Shown: piece by piece, positions 10,131 through 21,389 of the stretch
Position numbering within the stretch: the first letter of the stretch is position 1
How the letters are laid out: every line of letters begins with the position of its first letter
Assembly (NCBI GenBank): GCA_029204225.1
Contig: CM055110.1
Location: 1,236,675-1,300,674, forward strand
DNA: 64,000 nt
Direction: 5' to 3'
Origin: Diphasiastrum complanatum
Taxonomy: Eukaryota > Streptophyta > Lycopodiopsida > Lycopodiales > Lycopodiaceae
Notes under the pieces: model-generated
Told to the model about the DNA's origin: nothing
Database searches by the model: none
The model's input: the letters and a program-made list of their open reading frames with translations, nothing else
Translations under genes and position numbers: made by a program

Positions 10131-11705
10131 CCTTCATCAAGTCAAAAGCCAAGGAGAACATCAAGAGAAAGACAAGTACCTTCAAGGCTCACATATGATC
10201 AAAAGGGTAAGCAAGTAGTTTCTGGAAATTATGTTGCTTTCCTAACCTCTTTGGATGAGCCTAGAAGTGTAGATCAAGGAAGGAAAGAAGAGGAGTGGAT
10301 CCAAGCAATGGATCTCGAGTATCAAGCTCTTATGAAGAATGGAACATGGAGATTGGTGGAGTTGCCTAAGGACAAGAAAGCTATTGGATGCAAATGGATC
10401 TTCAAGGTGAAGACAAACCAAAATGGATCTGTCAACAAGTACAAGGCAAGGTTAGTGGGAAAAGAATATGCTCAACAATAAGGAATTGAGTATGATGAGA
10501 CCTTTGCACCTGTGACAAAGATGGTAAGCATTCGAGTCATCATTTCACTTGCTACACTTTATGGTTGGGATCTATGGAAAATGGACATTTCAAATGCATT
10601 CTTGAATGGTGATCTTGAGGAGGAAGTGTACATGGAGCAACCCGAGAGCTATATTGCATCAACAAAGCCAAATCATGTGTGTCTTCTACAAAAGAGTTTG
10701 TATGGCCTTAAGCAAGCACCAAGGAGTTGGTATGCTAAGCTTAACACTTTTTTACTCTCTCAAGGCTCTATTATGAGTGAGTATGATCATTCACTTTATT
10801 ATAGGTTTGCTGGAAATGATGTTACCATCTTACTAATCTATGTGGATGATATCATCTTGAGTGGTGGAGACAATCAAGATGTGGAGGATATCAAGAATGC
10901 TTTTAAGAAAGAGTTTGAGGTGCAAGATCTTGGTAATTTGCATTACATTTTAGGAATAGAATTCATTAGATCTTCTCGATCTACTTTTATTTGTCAAGAG
11001 AAGTATGCTAATTCTATTCTAGAAAGATTTCATATGGTAGATGCAAAAGCTATTGATACACCTATGGAGTCTCATGTAAAGCTAACTATAAGAGGTAATG
11101 AAAGATCCTTCGAGGACATTACTCTCTATGGGAAGCTAGTTGGTTCCCTCGTCTATCTAACCATTACTAGACCTGATCTAAGCTATTGTGTTGGAAGATT
11201 GAGTCAATTCATGCAAGATCCTAGTGAGGAGCATTGGAAGCTAAGAAAGTGAGTTTTGAGGTACATCATTGGAACTCGAGATTTTGGCATATTGTATGAG
11301 GGATCATCACCTAATCTTTTTGGATTTTTAGATTTCGACTATGCTGGAGATGTAATGGATAGGAAATCCATTAGTGCTTATTGTATTTTCATAGGTGATG
11401 GAGCTATATCATAGTTGTCAAAGAAACAAGCCACTATCTCATTGTCATCTAGTGAGGCCGAGTACAAAGCTCTTTCACATTGCACAAAGGAGATGGTATG
11501 GATCAAGAGGATGATCAAGGATCTTCACTTGCTGGATTTTTTAGAGAGCCCAATCATCTTTTGTGACAATCAATCAGCCCAAAGAATGGCATCCAGTCCT
11601 ATCTTTCATGCTAGGAGGAAGCATATTGAAATACATTGCAAAGGAGGTGGAGCTTCAACATTGCAAAGGAGGTGGAGCTTCAACATGTGTCAAGGGAATG
11701 TGTAG
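10131..11705 (+). pseudogene. Copia A reverse transcriptase and RNase H
   Basis: The second half of element A. The linker PSRLTYDQKGKQ (about 10180) leads into RT: GCKWIFKVKTNQNGS, KYKARLVGKEYAQQ, a TAA near 10480, then DISNAFLNGDLEEEVYMEQP, KSLYGLKQAPRSWY and the catalytic box YVDDIIL (about 10840). RNase H: DFDYAGDVMDRKS (about 11335), a TAG near 11414, then SLSSSEAEYKALS and FCDNQSAQRMA. A 25-bp tandem duplication at 11636-11685 shifts the frame just before the usual C terminus. The 3' LTR is absent. Confidence 0.9.
11636..11685 (+). repeat. 25-bp perfect tandem duplication
   Basis: Two adjacent copies starting TTGCAAAGGAGGTGGAGCTT (11636-11660 and 11661-11685). As 25 is not a multiple of three, it frameshifts the RNase H tail of element A. 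Confidence 0.9.
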
Positions 11706-12250
11706 CTTGCACAAACGTCGCTAAAGTTTTTTTGTTAAACCCAATGAATGTCGTTGGGTGATGCACAAGTGTCTCCTAGCGACATTGTATATTTTACACA
11801 GAAAACATACTCGAGAGTGTTTGCAATATTTTTGCAATGTTTGTAACTATTGTTGCGTAACGATCCACTTTTTTTTTCAAATTTTGTGTTCGAATATGAT
11901 TCGACGTTATAGCGACACTTACGTGTCCCTTAATCATCATCGAGCAACACTCATTGATAATGTCAATTGGCCATCGCGTGACGACGATTCACAACAATAA
12001 TTGCCTACTGGTGACATATTTAAAGACGCACAATGATGGACTTTGTGTCATCAAAAGACATTTACTTGTCACAAAAATTGGCTAGTTTTGTCATTTTCAT
12101 CGTTGATATGTCACTATAAATGTCGTTAGTAGGTGACGGGCCAGTAGCGACACTTCAAAAGAAGATAGCAACATTTATAGGGACATTTGTGCGTCATATC
12201 CATCGCTAATCTTTGCATAAACATCGTTATGTGTCATTGGAGTGGTAGTG
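11706..12250 (-). mobile_element. CACTA-like transposon terminus (truncated)
   Basis: Read on the minus strand from 12250 the sequence opens CACTACCACTCC. It is followed by many short direct and inverted repeats built from variants of GTCGCT, TGTCACTA and GACATTTAT, typical of subterminal regions of plant CACTA (En/Spm) elements. No matching inverted end is visible near 11706, where it abuts the copia A RNase H, so this is one end only. There is no transposase. A MITE or another DNA-transposon end is possible. Confidence 0.45.
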
Positions 12251-12492
12251 TTAGATTTAGCTTTCTTGGCAGGAATCGTTCGAGGAGGTGGTGACTTCCT
12301 AGAAGATGATATCATTCTAGAAGGTGATGTCTTTCGAGAATTTTGACTTGAAGAGTACTCTTTGATCTGCCCTTTGCCTTTATCCAATAAACGTGGTACA
12401 TCTTTTGGATCAACTGCAGAAACTGCATCTCTTGATGTATTCTTCCATTTCAAAGCCATGTTATAATGTTGCTTAGCTTGCTTTTTCATCAT
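12251..12492 (-). other. Hypothetical ORF fragment, serine/lysine rich
   Basis: About 80 codons open on the minus strand from ATG at 12492, starting MMKKQAKQHYNMALKW, followed by Ser/Arg/Pro-rich low-complexity residues. It runs on into the CACTA-like terminus. No family is recognised. It could be a captured gene piece or chance coding. Confidence 0.2.
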
Positions 12493-12562
12493 TGCACAAG
12501 TGAAGAATGAATCTCTGCTGCAGGTTTGGTGGCTTCCAAAGCCTCCTCTTCTTGTAAGTCTT

Positions 12563-13442
<880 letters not shown>

Positions 13443-13488
13443 GGGCCCACGGCCTGAAGTTTTGTCGGTCCCTTGGCACTATGGTGGC

Positions 13489-14073
13489 TTAATAGAGGTT
13501 GTGTTTGGTGCGTCTTTGTTGGATCATGTATCCAGTGACCTCTTCCATGAATTCCAGCTGCTTGGTGCCCTTCTTGTCCTTGGTAGGGTAGAAGGACTTA
13601 TGGACGTCCGGTCACCAAAATTGATTGATCTAGATCTGAAATCTTGTTGGCCATGGATCGCTGAGTAAAGTTGCTCTATAATACACTCGGGCCACTGGCA
13701 GTTGGTCTTCAACTTTCTACGATGCCACGGCCATATTGTTGGGGTCAAAACATATCGATGGGAAAAAGTCATCCCATTTGGTGGTGACACCCATCAAATA
13801 CTCTAAGTCCCAGGCATATTGTGTGGTTGCGCGGACTGTTGGATCTGTACAATTCACATATTATTTTGAAAACTGAACTTGGCATCTACGTCCATCTTCC
13901 ACCCATGCTCTAAATGAATTCTCGGCCAATTTAGTGTCTCGATCATTATCTTGTCCAGAGGGTGCCTCACTCTGCCCATTTAGATCTGCATAGGTAGGGG
14001 AGGTAGTAGGCATCCACCCATAGTTGTCTTGGACTGGTGACATACGCCTTGATGGCTGCAGGGTCTCATTCAA
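13489..14073 (-). pseudogene. Unrecognised ORF directly upstream of LTR G1
   Basis: A broken reading frame ending HNLY and TAA at 13489-13491, exactly 46 bases before LTR G1. Conserved segments are VEDGRRC, NCTDPTVR, WDLEYLMG, TKWDDFFPS, QLPVARVYYRA and FMEEVTGYMIQQRR. The same segments in the same order occur in the plus-strand copy ending at 53833. It has several stops. The position suggests an accessory ORF between pol and the 3' LTR, as some gypsy lineages carry, but the protein family is not recognised. It could also be the tail of an unusual gag or a captured host gene. Confidence 0.55.
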
Positions 14074-14439
14074 GTAGACGTTGGTGCCATTCTGGTTGAG
14101 GGACCAATGTGGGGAGGTAGACGAATTTGTTGTCTCTACTGTTTGTGGCCTTCGAAAGGCACGGCTAGCAGAGATCGATCTATTGTTGCTATATTACACT
14201 GAAGCACAATAAAATAGCAATTACAACCAAAATGACAGCGTAACTGGGAGGCTCAAAATAATTCATCTCATGGACGGAGCGTCAAGTAATTTGTGTTGGG
14301 ATGATCTATTTGTAGATTGCGTCCTTGTATCAACTACATTTAATGTTTGTCAGCTAATTAGGTAAGTCGATGTACTTGGAAGTATATGGTTTTTGTGACA
14401 ACTGTACATAGTGTATATTGTCAACGAATTAGGAATGTT
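14074..14439. other. No gene seen
   Basis: Probably the upstream continuation of the element ending in LTR G1. No conserved domain, splice signal or repeat boundary could be supported. Confidence 0.4.
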
Positions 14440-14960
14440 GACGCGGATGAGGATGTCAAAAATTCTCTCACTTCGCATTTTACGTGAAATGGTTTTTACT
14501 CACTTCGCAAATTTTGAGAAGTGGCTTGAAACGTCCTTCGTTCAAAATACACGAACTTCGCTTTTTTTCTCTCTTTGAGTTTTTTACGAAAAAGTCAAAG
14601 GTGCCCTAAACCAGTTCAAGTCTTGAAGTAGATGACCTTCGGGAATTTTCTCTGTCTTCACATTTCACGAAAAAACCGAAGGTGCCCTAAAATGCCTAAG
14701 TGTCGCATTTCGGGGAAATGCGAAAAAGGTGAAGCTATTGCAAAATAGTTTAAACTGTTGAACTATGCTAGTTTCACATTTTGAGAAAATGCAAAAAAGA
14801 CGAAACTGTCGCAAACATAGCTCATTTCTGCATACCGTCATGACACTTATAGTATTTTTGCAGACTGTCGCGAAAGTAATGTATTTCTCCAAACTTGTTC
14901 TAAATGCTAATTTTGTGGAAGTCCTTGAAGATGGCCAGGTTTTCAATGACTTCAAAATTA
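14440..14960. repeat. Hairpin-rich TTCGCATTT/AAATGCGAA repeat region
   Basis: Many short imperfect inverted repeats built from TTCGC and GCGAA. The clearest is a perfect 9-bp stem, TCGCATTTC (14703-14711) with GAAATGCGA (14715-14723) and a GGG loop. CATTTTGAGAAAATG near 14777 is another. The same vocabulary recurs at 17280-17580, next to a D-family LTR. It may therefore be a further D-family 3' region, but no coding sequence links it. Confidence 0.55.
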
Positions 14961-15109
14961 TTGAACTTAACATCTGAACTTGAAATTATGATAGGATTGG
15001 TTATTCTTTGTTGGAGATCAGCCGAAAGCCCGTTGTAGATGTTCTTTAAATAAATTGACTGTCTGAGCTGTAATTCCAAGGAGACAACTGTGGGCTTAAT
15101 TTCCAACAC

Positions 15110-15750
15110 CGTTTCTGTTATTGAGCAAATTCAAGATGGGAAAAAGAGAAAGGGTCCAGGATTACATCGAGTGGGTCAAACACTTAAGATCTGAATGCAA
15201 CATGGCCCTGACTCCCAATCATGCGGTAATCATGTGGTTCCTTACCGGATTGCCATGAAGTATGAAAAGAGAACTCAAACGATGGGAACAGTATGCTACA
15301 CTACAAGAAGCAATGGAATATGTGATCAGGGAAGAGGATGAAAGTTCAGAAGATGATTCCATTCCAACGATCCATAATCCAACTCCATTGGTAGTATCGA
15401 CCTCAAATGCTTCAAGTGTCTCAACAGATCTGTTGATGGAGCAAACGGCAAAGTTACACAAATAGCAGATGGAGTACGTAACGACCCAGTTTGATCAGAA
15501 ACTGAAGGCCTTACAAAGAACTGTAGCAACATCCTCCAGCGCACCAGAACAGAACCAACTATAGTACCCACAAAGAGAAAATTTATGGTGTTCAATTTGT
15601 ACCCAGAACCATACAACAAATGAGTGTCCACCATGTAGGGATTGATGTTGTTTGAACCCTCCTCTATTCTCAGAAAAATGTTCTAAAATGTGTTGTGATA
15701 TACAATGTATCATGTGGACCAGTGAGGCCAATTATCAACCCTCTACTTTT
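15110..15750 (+). pseudogene. Ty3/gypsy-type gag remnant
   Basis: In one frame: SKFKMGKRERVQDYIEWVK, then ALTPNHAVIMWFLTGLP, a TGA, then MKRELKRWEQYATLQEAMEY and an acidic stretch. This has the layout of the retrotransposon gag domain, including the GLP motif before a conserved helix. A degenerate zinc knuckle CSICTQNHTTNEC lies near 15598, with one residue fewer than the CX2CX4HX4C spacing. Stops at about 15258, 15463 and 15562 break it. No pol follows in frame. Confidence 0.6.
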
Positions 15751-16654
15751 GACTTACAGTATGAAACTGAGAGTTAAGAAAGTAATTGTATGTTGAAAAG
15801 CCTTAACATAGATGAGTGAAACCCATCCCTGTCAAGATAGAACTTGTGCTCTGAATAGAAGTTACAAACCAAAATGATGCTTGACTGAGATTCTACTCTT
15901 GGAAGGAAGAGCTCGTGAGAGAGAGTGGAATGTTCTAGAAGTTCAAGATCATCTAAGCAAGATCACCCTAGAAATGTTGACCCAATGTAACTGAGCTCCT
16001 TCACAAACGTCTGCCTATCATCTCCCATTGGTCATATCTCTGAGAGCTTGGATATCTCTCATTGACCCAGGAGTACGGGCTAATCAATGGGGCCCTCAGG
16101 ATTGGGACTCTGATTACTCTCGTAAGGACAGTGTGGGTCCTTCCCTCACTAAAGCATTTTGGCTTGACCAATCCCTAGTCAAAATTTGTCCGAACAATAG
16201 TTTTCACCAACAGGGAGTTTAGGCAGTGCTACCAAGTACTACTATAAATCTTTCATCGAGTGACGGGACATATTAGAGAATGGGGTTCCTTATAAAACCT
16301 AGGGTAAAGGTGAAAACCAGAGCCCTGAGTCGAAAATCATTACCGGTACTATGACCCACCAATCCTAGCATCCCATAGAGACGACGTCTGGTACAAAGAA
16401 CCAAGAAAACTGTACATGGGTATCGAAGCCAAAAAATGACCAAGTAGAGTTAGTTAGGTCATATGCAGTAATAGTGGACGAAGGGTGCATGACCTATGGG
16501 ATAACTTGGGAAAATCATACAACGCCTGTGCAACGACAGTTGATTGCTATCCGAAAGTTAGAAAATATTACGCAAAAATCATTAACATCACCCTAGATGA
16601 GACATCATAGATATACCAAAGAAACCTAGGTCTAAGGGAACACCACACAGAGAG
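15751..16654. other. No supported gene
   Basis: Short open stretches only, with frequent stops. It may be decayed pol downstream of the gag remnant, but no RT, integrase or protease motif was found. Confidence 0.4.
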
Positions 16655-16910
16655 ACACAAGGTTCCACCTCTAAATCCTATTGGACCTCTTGGAATTCAT
16701 CAATTAAAAGCACTACACTTGTCTACACTATAATTGGCACGTGTTTAGCCTCTTACTCTATTTTGGCTCAATAGTGGCATTACAAGTGAAATGCATAATT
16801 TGCCATCTATGCCAAGTTTATTCCTATCAGGATCCCACACCTAGATGCTTGATGTAAAAAAACATAAGACCCCTATATCTAACATAGATAATCTTTTTCA
16901 ATTCTTCACA
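16655..16910 (-). repeat. Partial copy of the 8887-9707 solo-LTR family
   Basis: Read on the minus strand it starts TGTGAAGAATTG at 16910. It shares the blocks containing GGCATAGATGGCAAATTAT, CACTTGTAATGCC and GAGGTCCAATAGGATTTAGA with the solo LTR, in the same order. The 3' part of the LTR is missing. Confidence 0.75.
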
Positions 16911-17699
16911 CATCCCACCTATCAAAAGTTGTGAACAGCTTGAACCTAAGCCCAGAAACATGGAGAGGATGCCCAATCACAACTATAAGAGCACACCCCA
17001 TAGTGGAACCCCATCCCATATAGTTTATTGAACTCTAACAAGGCAGGAACGTGCAAACGCAAGATGCATGAAGGCTCCAGCAGGCACAGATGTCTGAGAG
17101 AGGCTACAAGAGCACATGCTTCAATGCAGAGAGCGGTGGATTAGACACGTCCTAACACTCTTCTGCTGACGTCATCATATCATATCAAGAAGTTGTACTT
17201 CATGGTACTTGTTTGATCTTCATGGTCCTTTGGAGCATGAAGAATTTCGTGTCGTTTGACCTTCTCATTTTGCCAAAAGACACTTTCGCAATTTTAAGGG
17301 CAGTGTCACTTTTTCAAGGGCACCTTCACTTTTATACAGAAGGCATTTGGCGATAGTGTCGCTTTTTCCCGAAGGGCGAAAAATGCGAAGGTTGGCCAGA
17401 AAACTTTTTTAAGGCATTTGGAGACAATGTCGTCTTTTTCACTGAAATGCAAAAAATACAACAGTGTCGGGAGAGTTGGCCAAAATCATTTTCTAAGTGT
17501 TTTTGACTTAGTGCTAAATTTTCTTCATGACCCAAAAATGCAAACTGTGCGACGAAACAGTTAAAAAATGTAGACTGTGCAAAACATTGTTCAAAATGTA
17601 ACAATCAGAAAAAAAAAAAAAAAAAAAAAGTAGCAAAGGAAAAACTAAGAAAAATGCTAAGGCTTTGAAAGATATAAACTCTTAGTTTCTTCAGCTCTC

Positions 17700-19478
17700 T
17701 CTCAAAGCTGATATGTTTCTAATTCTTAGGCTTGCACACTGCTTCTCAAAAAATTTCTTATCAAGAGGCTTTGTGAAAATCTCAGCCACCATCTACTCCG
17801 TTGAAACAAACTTGGTCCTCAGCCTGTCTTTCTCAACCAAATCTCTTACCAGATGATATATGATAGAATGTGTTTCATCCTGGAATGAAACACTGAATCG
17901 TCCATCAGATGAATGGCAGATGTGTTATCCATGAATAGTAGCAGTGGCTCGTTGGAGTTCTCTCCCAGTCCGTCAAGGAACTGCTTGAGCCATGTAAGCT
18001 CGTTTGCCATCTTGGCTACTGCAACATACTCTGCTTCACAGGATGATTGCACAGTTACGGTCTGCCTCCTATTGATCCATATCACAGCTGCACCGGCTGC
18101 TATTGTACATCCTCCTGAGATGCTCTTGCAATCATCTTTCAAGGATGCCTAGCTTGCATCATTGTAGGATTTGATCTGGAATCCTTCATGTTGAGAGAAA
18201 CACAGCCCATAATCCTTCGTCTGTTGAAGGTATTGCAGAATTCTCTATCTTCTTGCTCTTCTACATTCTGCGGATAGTCTTGCTTGGTTAGAATTCTTCC
18301 AGCTACCATCGGCATATTAGATCCCTTGCAGTCTGTCATTTGAAAATCATCAATGATTTTCTGGATGTATCTTGACCGGTGAAGATACAGCTTCCCTTCG
18401 TCAAGATCTCTGTCAACCTGCAATCCTAGGTAGCATCTTGCTTCCCCTAGGTCTGATATTTCAAAATGCTATGAAATATCATGCTTCACCTAAGCAATCA
18501 GCTCGTTGCTTTTGGACATGATCAAAGTGTCATTCACGTAGACTCCTATGATTTTATTTTTTTCATCTGTGACCTTTGTACAGACATTGTAGTCGGCCAT
18601 CAATGGTTGAAACCCTAAGGATCTGAGAGTGTGATCATTCTTCTTATACCACTACCTGGTAGCTTGCTTTAGTCCGTATATGCTTCTTTGCATTTGGCAG
18701 GCATAGTTTGCAAAGCGTGAGCAGATGAATCCTAGTGGTTGGTCCATATAGACCTCTTCATTCAACTCGCCATGTAGGAAGGCACTCTTTTCATCCACTA
18801 TGTGGATCTCGAGACTGTACGTTGTTGCATATGAAAATAGTAGGTGTAAGGATGAATGCTTTACAACTGGAGAAAAGGTTTCCGTATATTCAACACCATA
18901 CTTCTTAGAGAAATCTTTCGCCACCAATCTGGCCTTGTATTTTGATACATTGCCATCAGGTCCATACTTGTACTTGAAAACCCATTTGCACTTTACAGTC
19001 TTCCTGTCTACAGGTAATGGCTCCATATTCCAGACATTGTTCTACTCCATGGAATTCATCTCGTCTTCCATCACTTTAATCACTTGTCCTTATCTGGACA
19101 ACTGATAGCTTTCTCATATGTTTGAGGTTCTCCTCCAAATCCATAGAATTCCTTTGATATAGAGGCTGAGCTATCAGGTACAATTCTGACAGGTGCTCTT
19201 TTTTCTCTCATGGATCTTCTTAGAGAGTTTGTAGTTAGATAGATGGCCTTGCCTTTGTCAAGTTTCTTGCCTTTGCTGACGGCTGAATTCTGGTGAGTAG
19301 AAGGTGTCCTAGGTACAGGATGTGCGCCTTGCTGCTTGTCGTTTGAACATTCACTCTGTCCACCTGGAATTTGAGCATCTTGATCCAGGCATTCAGGGTC
19401 CACTCCCTCCGTAGATGTTGGAAGGTCATAATAGCCTCTGGTCAGAATTTCATAGCCAACTGGATCTCCATCAACCAT
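17700..19478 (-). pseudogene. Copia D1 reverse transcriptase and RNase H
   Basis: From right to left: a linker with RRSMREKRAPVRIVPDSS, RT start CKWVFKYKYGPDGNVSKYKA (about 18930), ETFSPVVKHSSLHLLF, IHIVDEKSAFLHGELNEEVY, SIYGLKQATR, then the active-site box. That box reads YVND instead of YVDD (18529-18540), so a catalytic Asp has become Asn. RNase H has GCTIAAGAAVIW, QSSCEAEYVAVAKM and LLFMDNTSAIHL. The C-terminal piece VAEIFTKPLDKKFFEKQ reaches about 17740. Stops and frameshifts lie near 18650, 18480 and 18140. Doubly inactive. Confidence 0.85.
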
Positions 19479-19583
19479 TGTCTTTGACTCATCAAATATG
19501 ACATTTGTCTATTGTCAAGCATGTAGATCTTGCAGTATGATGAATGAATATCATATTCTACGAGGAATCCCTACTCCACCTTT

Positions 19584-20321
19584 TCATCTAGCTTCTTTCT
19601 TTTCTGATCTGAAAGGTGGGTGTATGTGACGCATCCAAAAATGCGCACGTGTCAGACTTGGTTTGTTGCCCCACCAAACCTTGTGTGGCGTGGTATGTGT
19701 AGCACTGGATCTACCTATCCTGTTCTGCAGGTAGTTGGTTGTAGCTACTGCTTCAGCCCATAAAAAATTTGATGCCTTTGAATAGGCCATCATGGATCTC
19801 GCAGCTTCCATGAGAGTCCGATTTATCCTCTCTGCCACACCATTGTGTTGTGGTGTGTAGGCTACAGTCTTCAAGTGAAGTATGCCTTTGTTGGTGCAAA
19901 ACTCTGCAAAGCATTTGGAGACGTATTCTCCTCCTCTATTTGTTCTCAACTGCTTCACCTTCTTGTCAGTCCATTTCTCAGCCCAATTCACAAACACTAT
20001 GAATTTGTCAAGGGCCTCTAACTTGTTGTGGATAAAGTACACGGCTACAAACTTGCTGAAGTCGTCAATAAAAGTGATGTAGTACTTTGAACCTCCAAAT
20101 GGTCCATAGATGTCAGAGTGTACTAGTTCTAAGAGTTCCTTCATTCTGAAAGAGTCCTTGGTGAATGGTATACATGACATCTTGCCTTTGTTACAGGCAT
20201 CGTAGAGTTTCAAGCATGCTGCATCTTTGATATTGACACCAGTGAATGCTCTGCTCCGGCTAGCGTTGTATAGAACAACTGTATTCATGTGATACTGCCT
20301 CCTGTGCCATATAATATCCAT
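19584..20321 (-). pseudogene. Copia D1 integrase
   Basis: A 245-codon stretch: GAG-pre-integrase remnant at the start, LLELVHSDIYGPF (first Asp), YITFIDDFSKF, KQLRTNRGGEYVSK, then YTPQHNGVAERINRTL (catalytic Glu). The second catalytic Asp, in RTDRGGEY of related copia integrases, is Asn here (about 19931-19949). The frame fails after PSLTRAHFW, near 19620, so the protein could not integrate DNA. Confidence 0.87.
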
Positions 20322-20574
20322 CGATTTGTTGATCTGGTGAGCTTGCTCTGAAGCTACTCAGATTCTGAGGATACAGGTTCCCCTTTCGCTTTCTTGTGGT
20401 GACAAGTTGAGTTGTTGCGGCTTCAATCACCGCAGGTATCATCTTCAAAGGTGACTGTTAGTTCTGCATCTACCATCTTGGCAACAAATATTAGGTCCTT
20501 TTGAAGAGTGGGCATGTATAGAGTGTCGTCGAGCCTTCTGTCTCTTCCTTTGGTGCTTAACCACAACGCTCCAG
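20322..20574 (-). pseudogene. Copia D1 protease and GAG-pre-integrase remnant
   Basis: On the minus strand: RRLDDTLYMPTLQKDLIFVAKMVDAEL, a typical region just after the protease active site, followed by a stop and then KRKGNLY. The upstream part is cut off at 20575 by the B-type LTR. Confidence 0.65.
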
Positions 20575-21389
20575 TGTGAAAAATGCAAAAATAAGCTTGG
20601 TAGAGGCCAAAAATCTTGTATATAGATAAACACACATGTGCGGAGCCTGTTCCCACGTGTGAAACTAGTGTACTTGTCATGTACCATAATCATATAGGAT
20701 GTACATATGATTTAATTCAAGTTCTAGTGGCTTAAAAGGCCAAAAACTAGTTTTCTAGACATATGACAAATGGCATCAATCTATTGATTGCATGAGCCAC
20801 ATCCTTTGGTTAGGTGTCATATCCCATGTGTAGAGGACAGCTCACACATGTGGAATAAGCTGAAGTAGGCAAATTTTGAGTTCTAGAAGATTTTCAAGTA
20901 GATCTCCATATAGAAGGAAGATAGACCAAAAGTGCTCAAAATAGAAGGTTTTGTCCAAGTGTTAGTTTTGCATGATGAATCATCATATGACAAAGCACCT
21001 TCACACATGTGGGATCAAAGGGATTATCAGTACCACGAGCTCCCACTTATTGTATATATAGATCCACATTTGGCCATAATCATTGTGAGACACCAATCTT
21101 GGTTTTGGAAGGAATTTTGAGTGATTCTCTCCATTTGTCTTCATTTGTTTTGATTGTTTTGAGGTTCTATCAATGTGTACTTGATTTTTAGGTTGGAGTT
21201 TCACACGTGTGAAACCCTTAAGTACACTTACCTTCAATTAATGATTGTTCTTGTTAGGATTTTGTGTCTAGAATTGATCTAGATTGATCTTAATCCGAAG
21301 TAGATTGATAGATCAAGTAATTTGACAACCAATTCCTCTTGAGGATCAGATTAGGATCCACCCTTGGTCCTTTTTGTACTTTTTACACA
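20575..21389 (+). repeat. Third B-type copia LTR
   Basis: 815 bp, TGTGAAAAATGC to TTTTTACACA, followed at 21390 by the primer-binding site TGGTATCAGAGCC. It is collinear with the copia B 5' LTR. It has its own small differences, including a shortened block around CACGTG (21204-21209). Only the 5' LTR and leader of this element remain. Confidence 0.92.

Larger units (their letters stand above)
2605..10135 (+). mobile_element. Ty1/copia element B, full structure with target duplication
   Basis: A complete LTR retrotransposon: 5' LTR 2610-3441, primer-binding site 3442-3454, gag-pol remnants 4044-8469, purine tract 8476-8484 and 3' LTR 8485-10130. It is flanked by the 5-bp duplication CCTTC. 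The LTRs begin TG and end CA. The 3' LTR lacks about 13 bases (near 8846) present in the 5' LTR and contains an 821-bp solo LTR. The coding region has stops in gag, a deletion that removes the integrase catalytic Glu, a stop before RT and frameshifts in RT and RNase H. It could not have moved on its own in its present form. Confidence 0.93.
1..11705 (+). mobile_element. Ty1/copia element A, degenerate, split by nested element B
   Basis: Gag, zinc knuckle, protease and integrase lie at 355-2609, and reverse transcriptase and RNase H at 10131-11705, in the canonical copia order. The two halves are separated by the complete element B. The 5-bp sequence CCTTC sits at 2605-2609 and again at 10131-10135, exactly at B's LTR edges, so A was one continuous element before B landed between the integrase tail and the RT. 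The first 350 bases are non-coding leader-like sequence. The 5' LTR is outside the window. The 3' end is lost at about 11705, where CACTA-like sequence begins. Several stops and frameshifts show A is dead and older than B. Confidence 0.88.
17080..20574 (-). mobile_element. Tnt1-like copia element D1, 5'-truncated
   Basis: On the minus strand: protease/GAG-pre-integrase remnants at 20322-20574, integrase 19584-20321, RT 18139-19478, RNase H 17700-18142, a hairpin-rich 3' region 17280-17640, and an LTR fragment near 17080-17290 with TGACGTCA at 17167-17174. Gag and the 5' LTR are missing. A B-type LTR begins right at 20575. Its proteins differ clearly from A, B and C (for example HNGVAERINRTLMEAARS and QSSCEAEY) and match the D fragments at 22037-23167 and 54692-55935. 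Confidence 0.85.

Noticed and set aside
11636-11685. Possible CRISPR-like or satellite repeat
   Set aside because: Only two adjacent copies of 25 bp without spacers. It is a local duplication in a dead retrotransposon.
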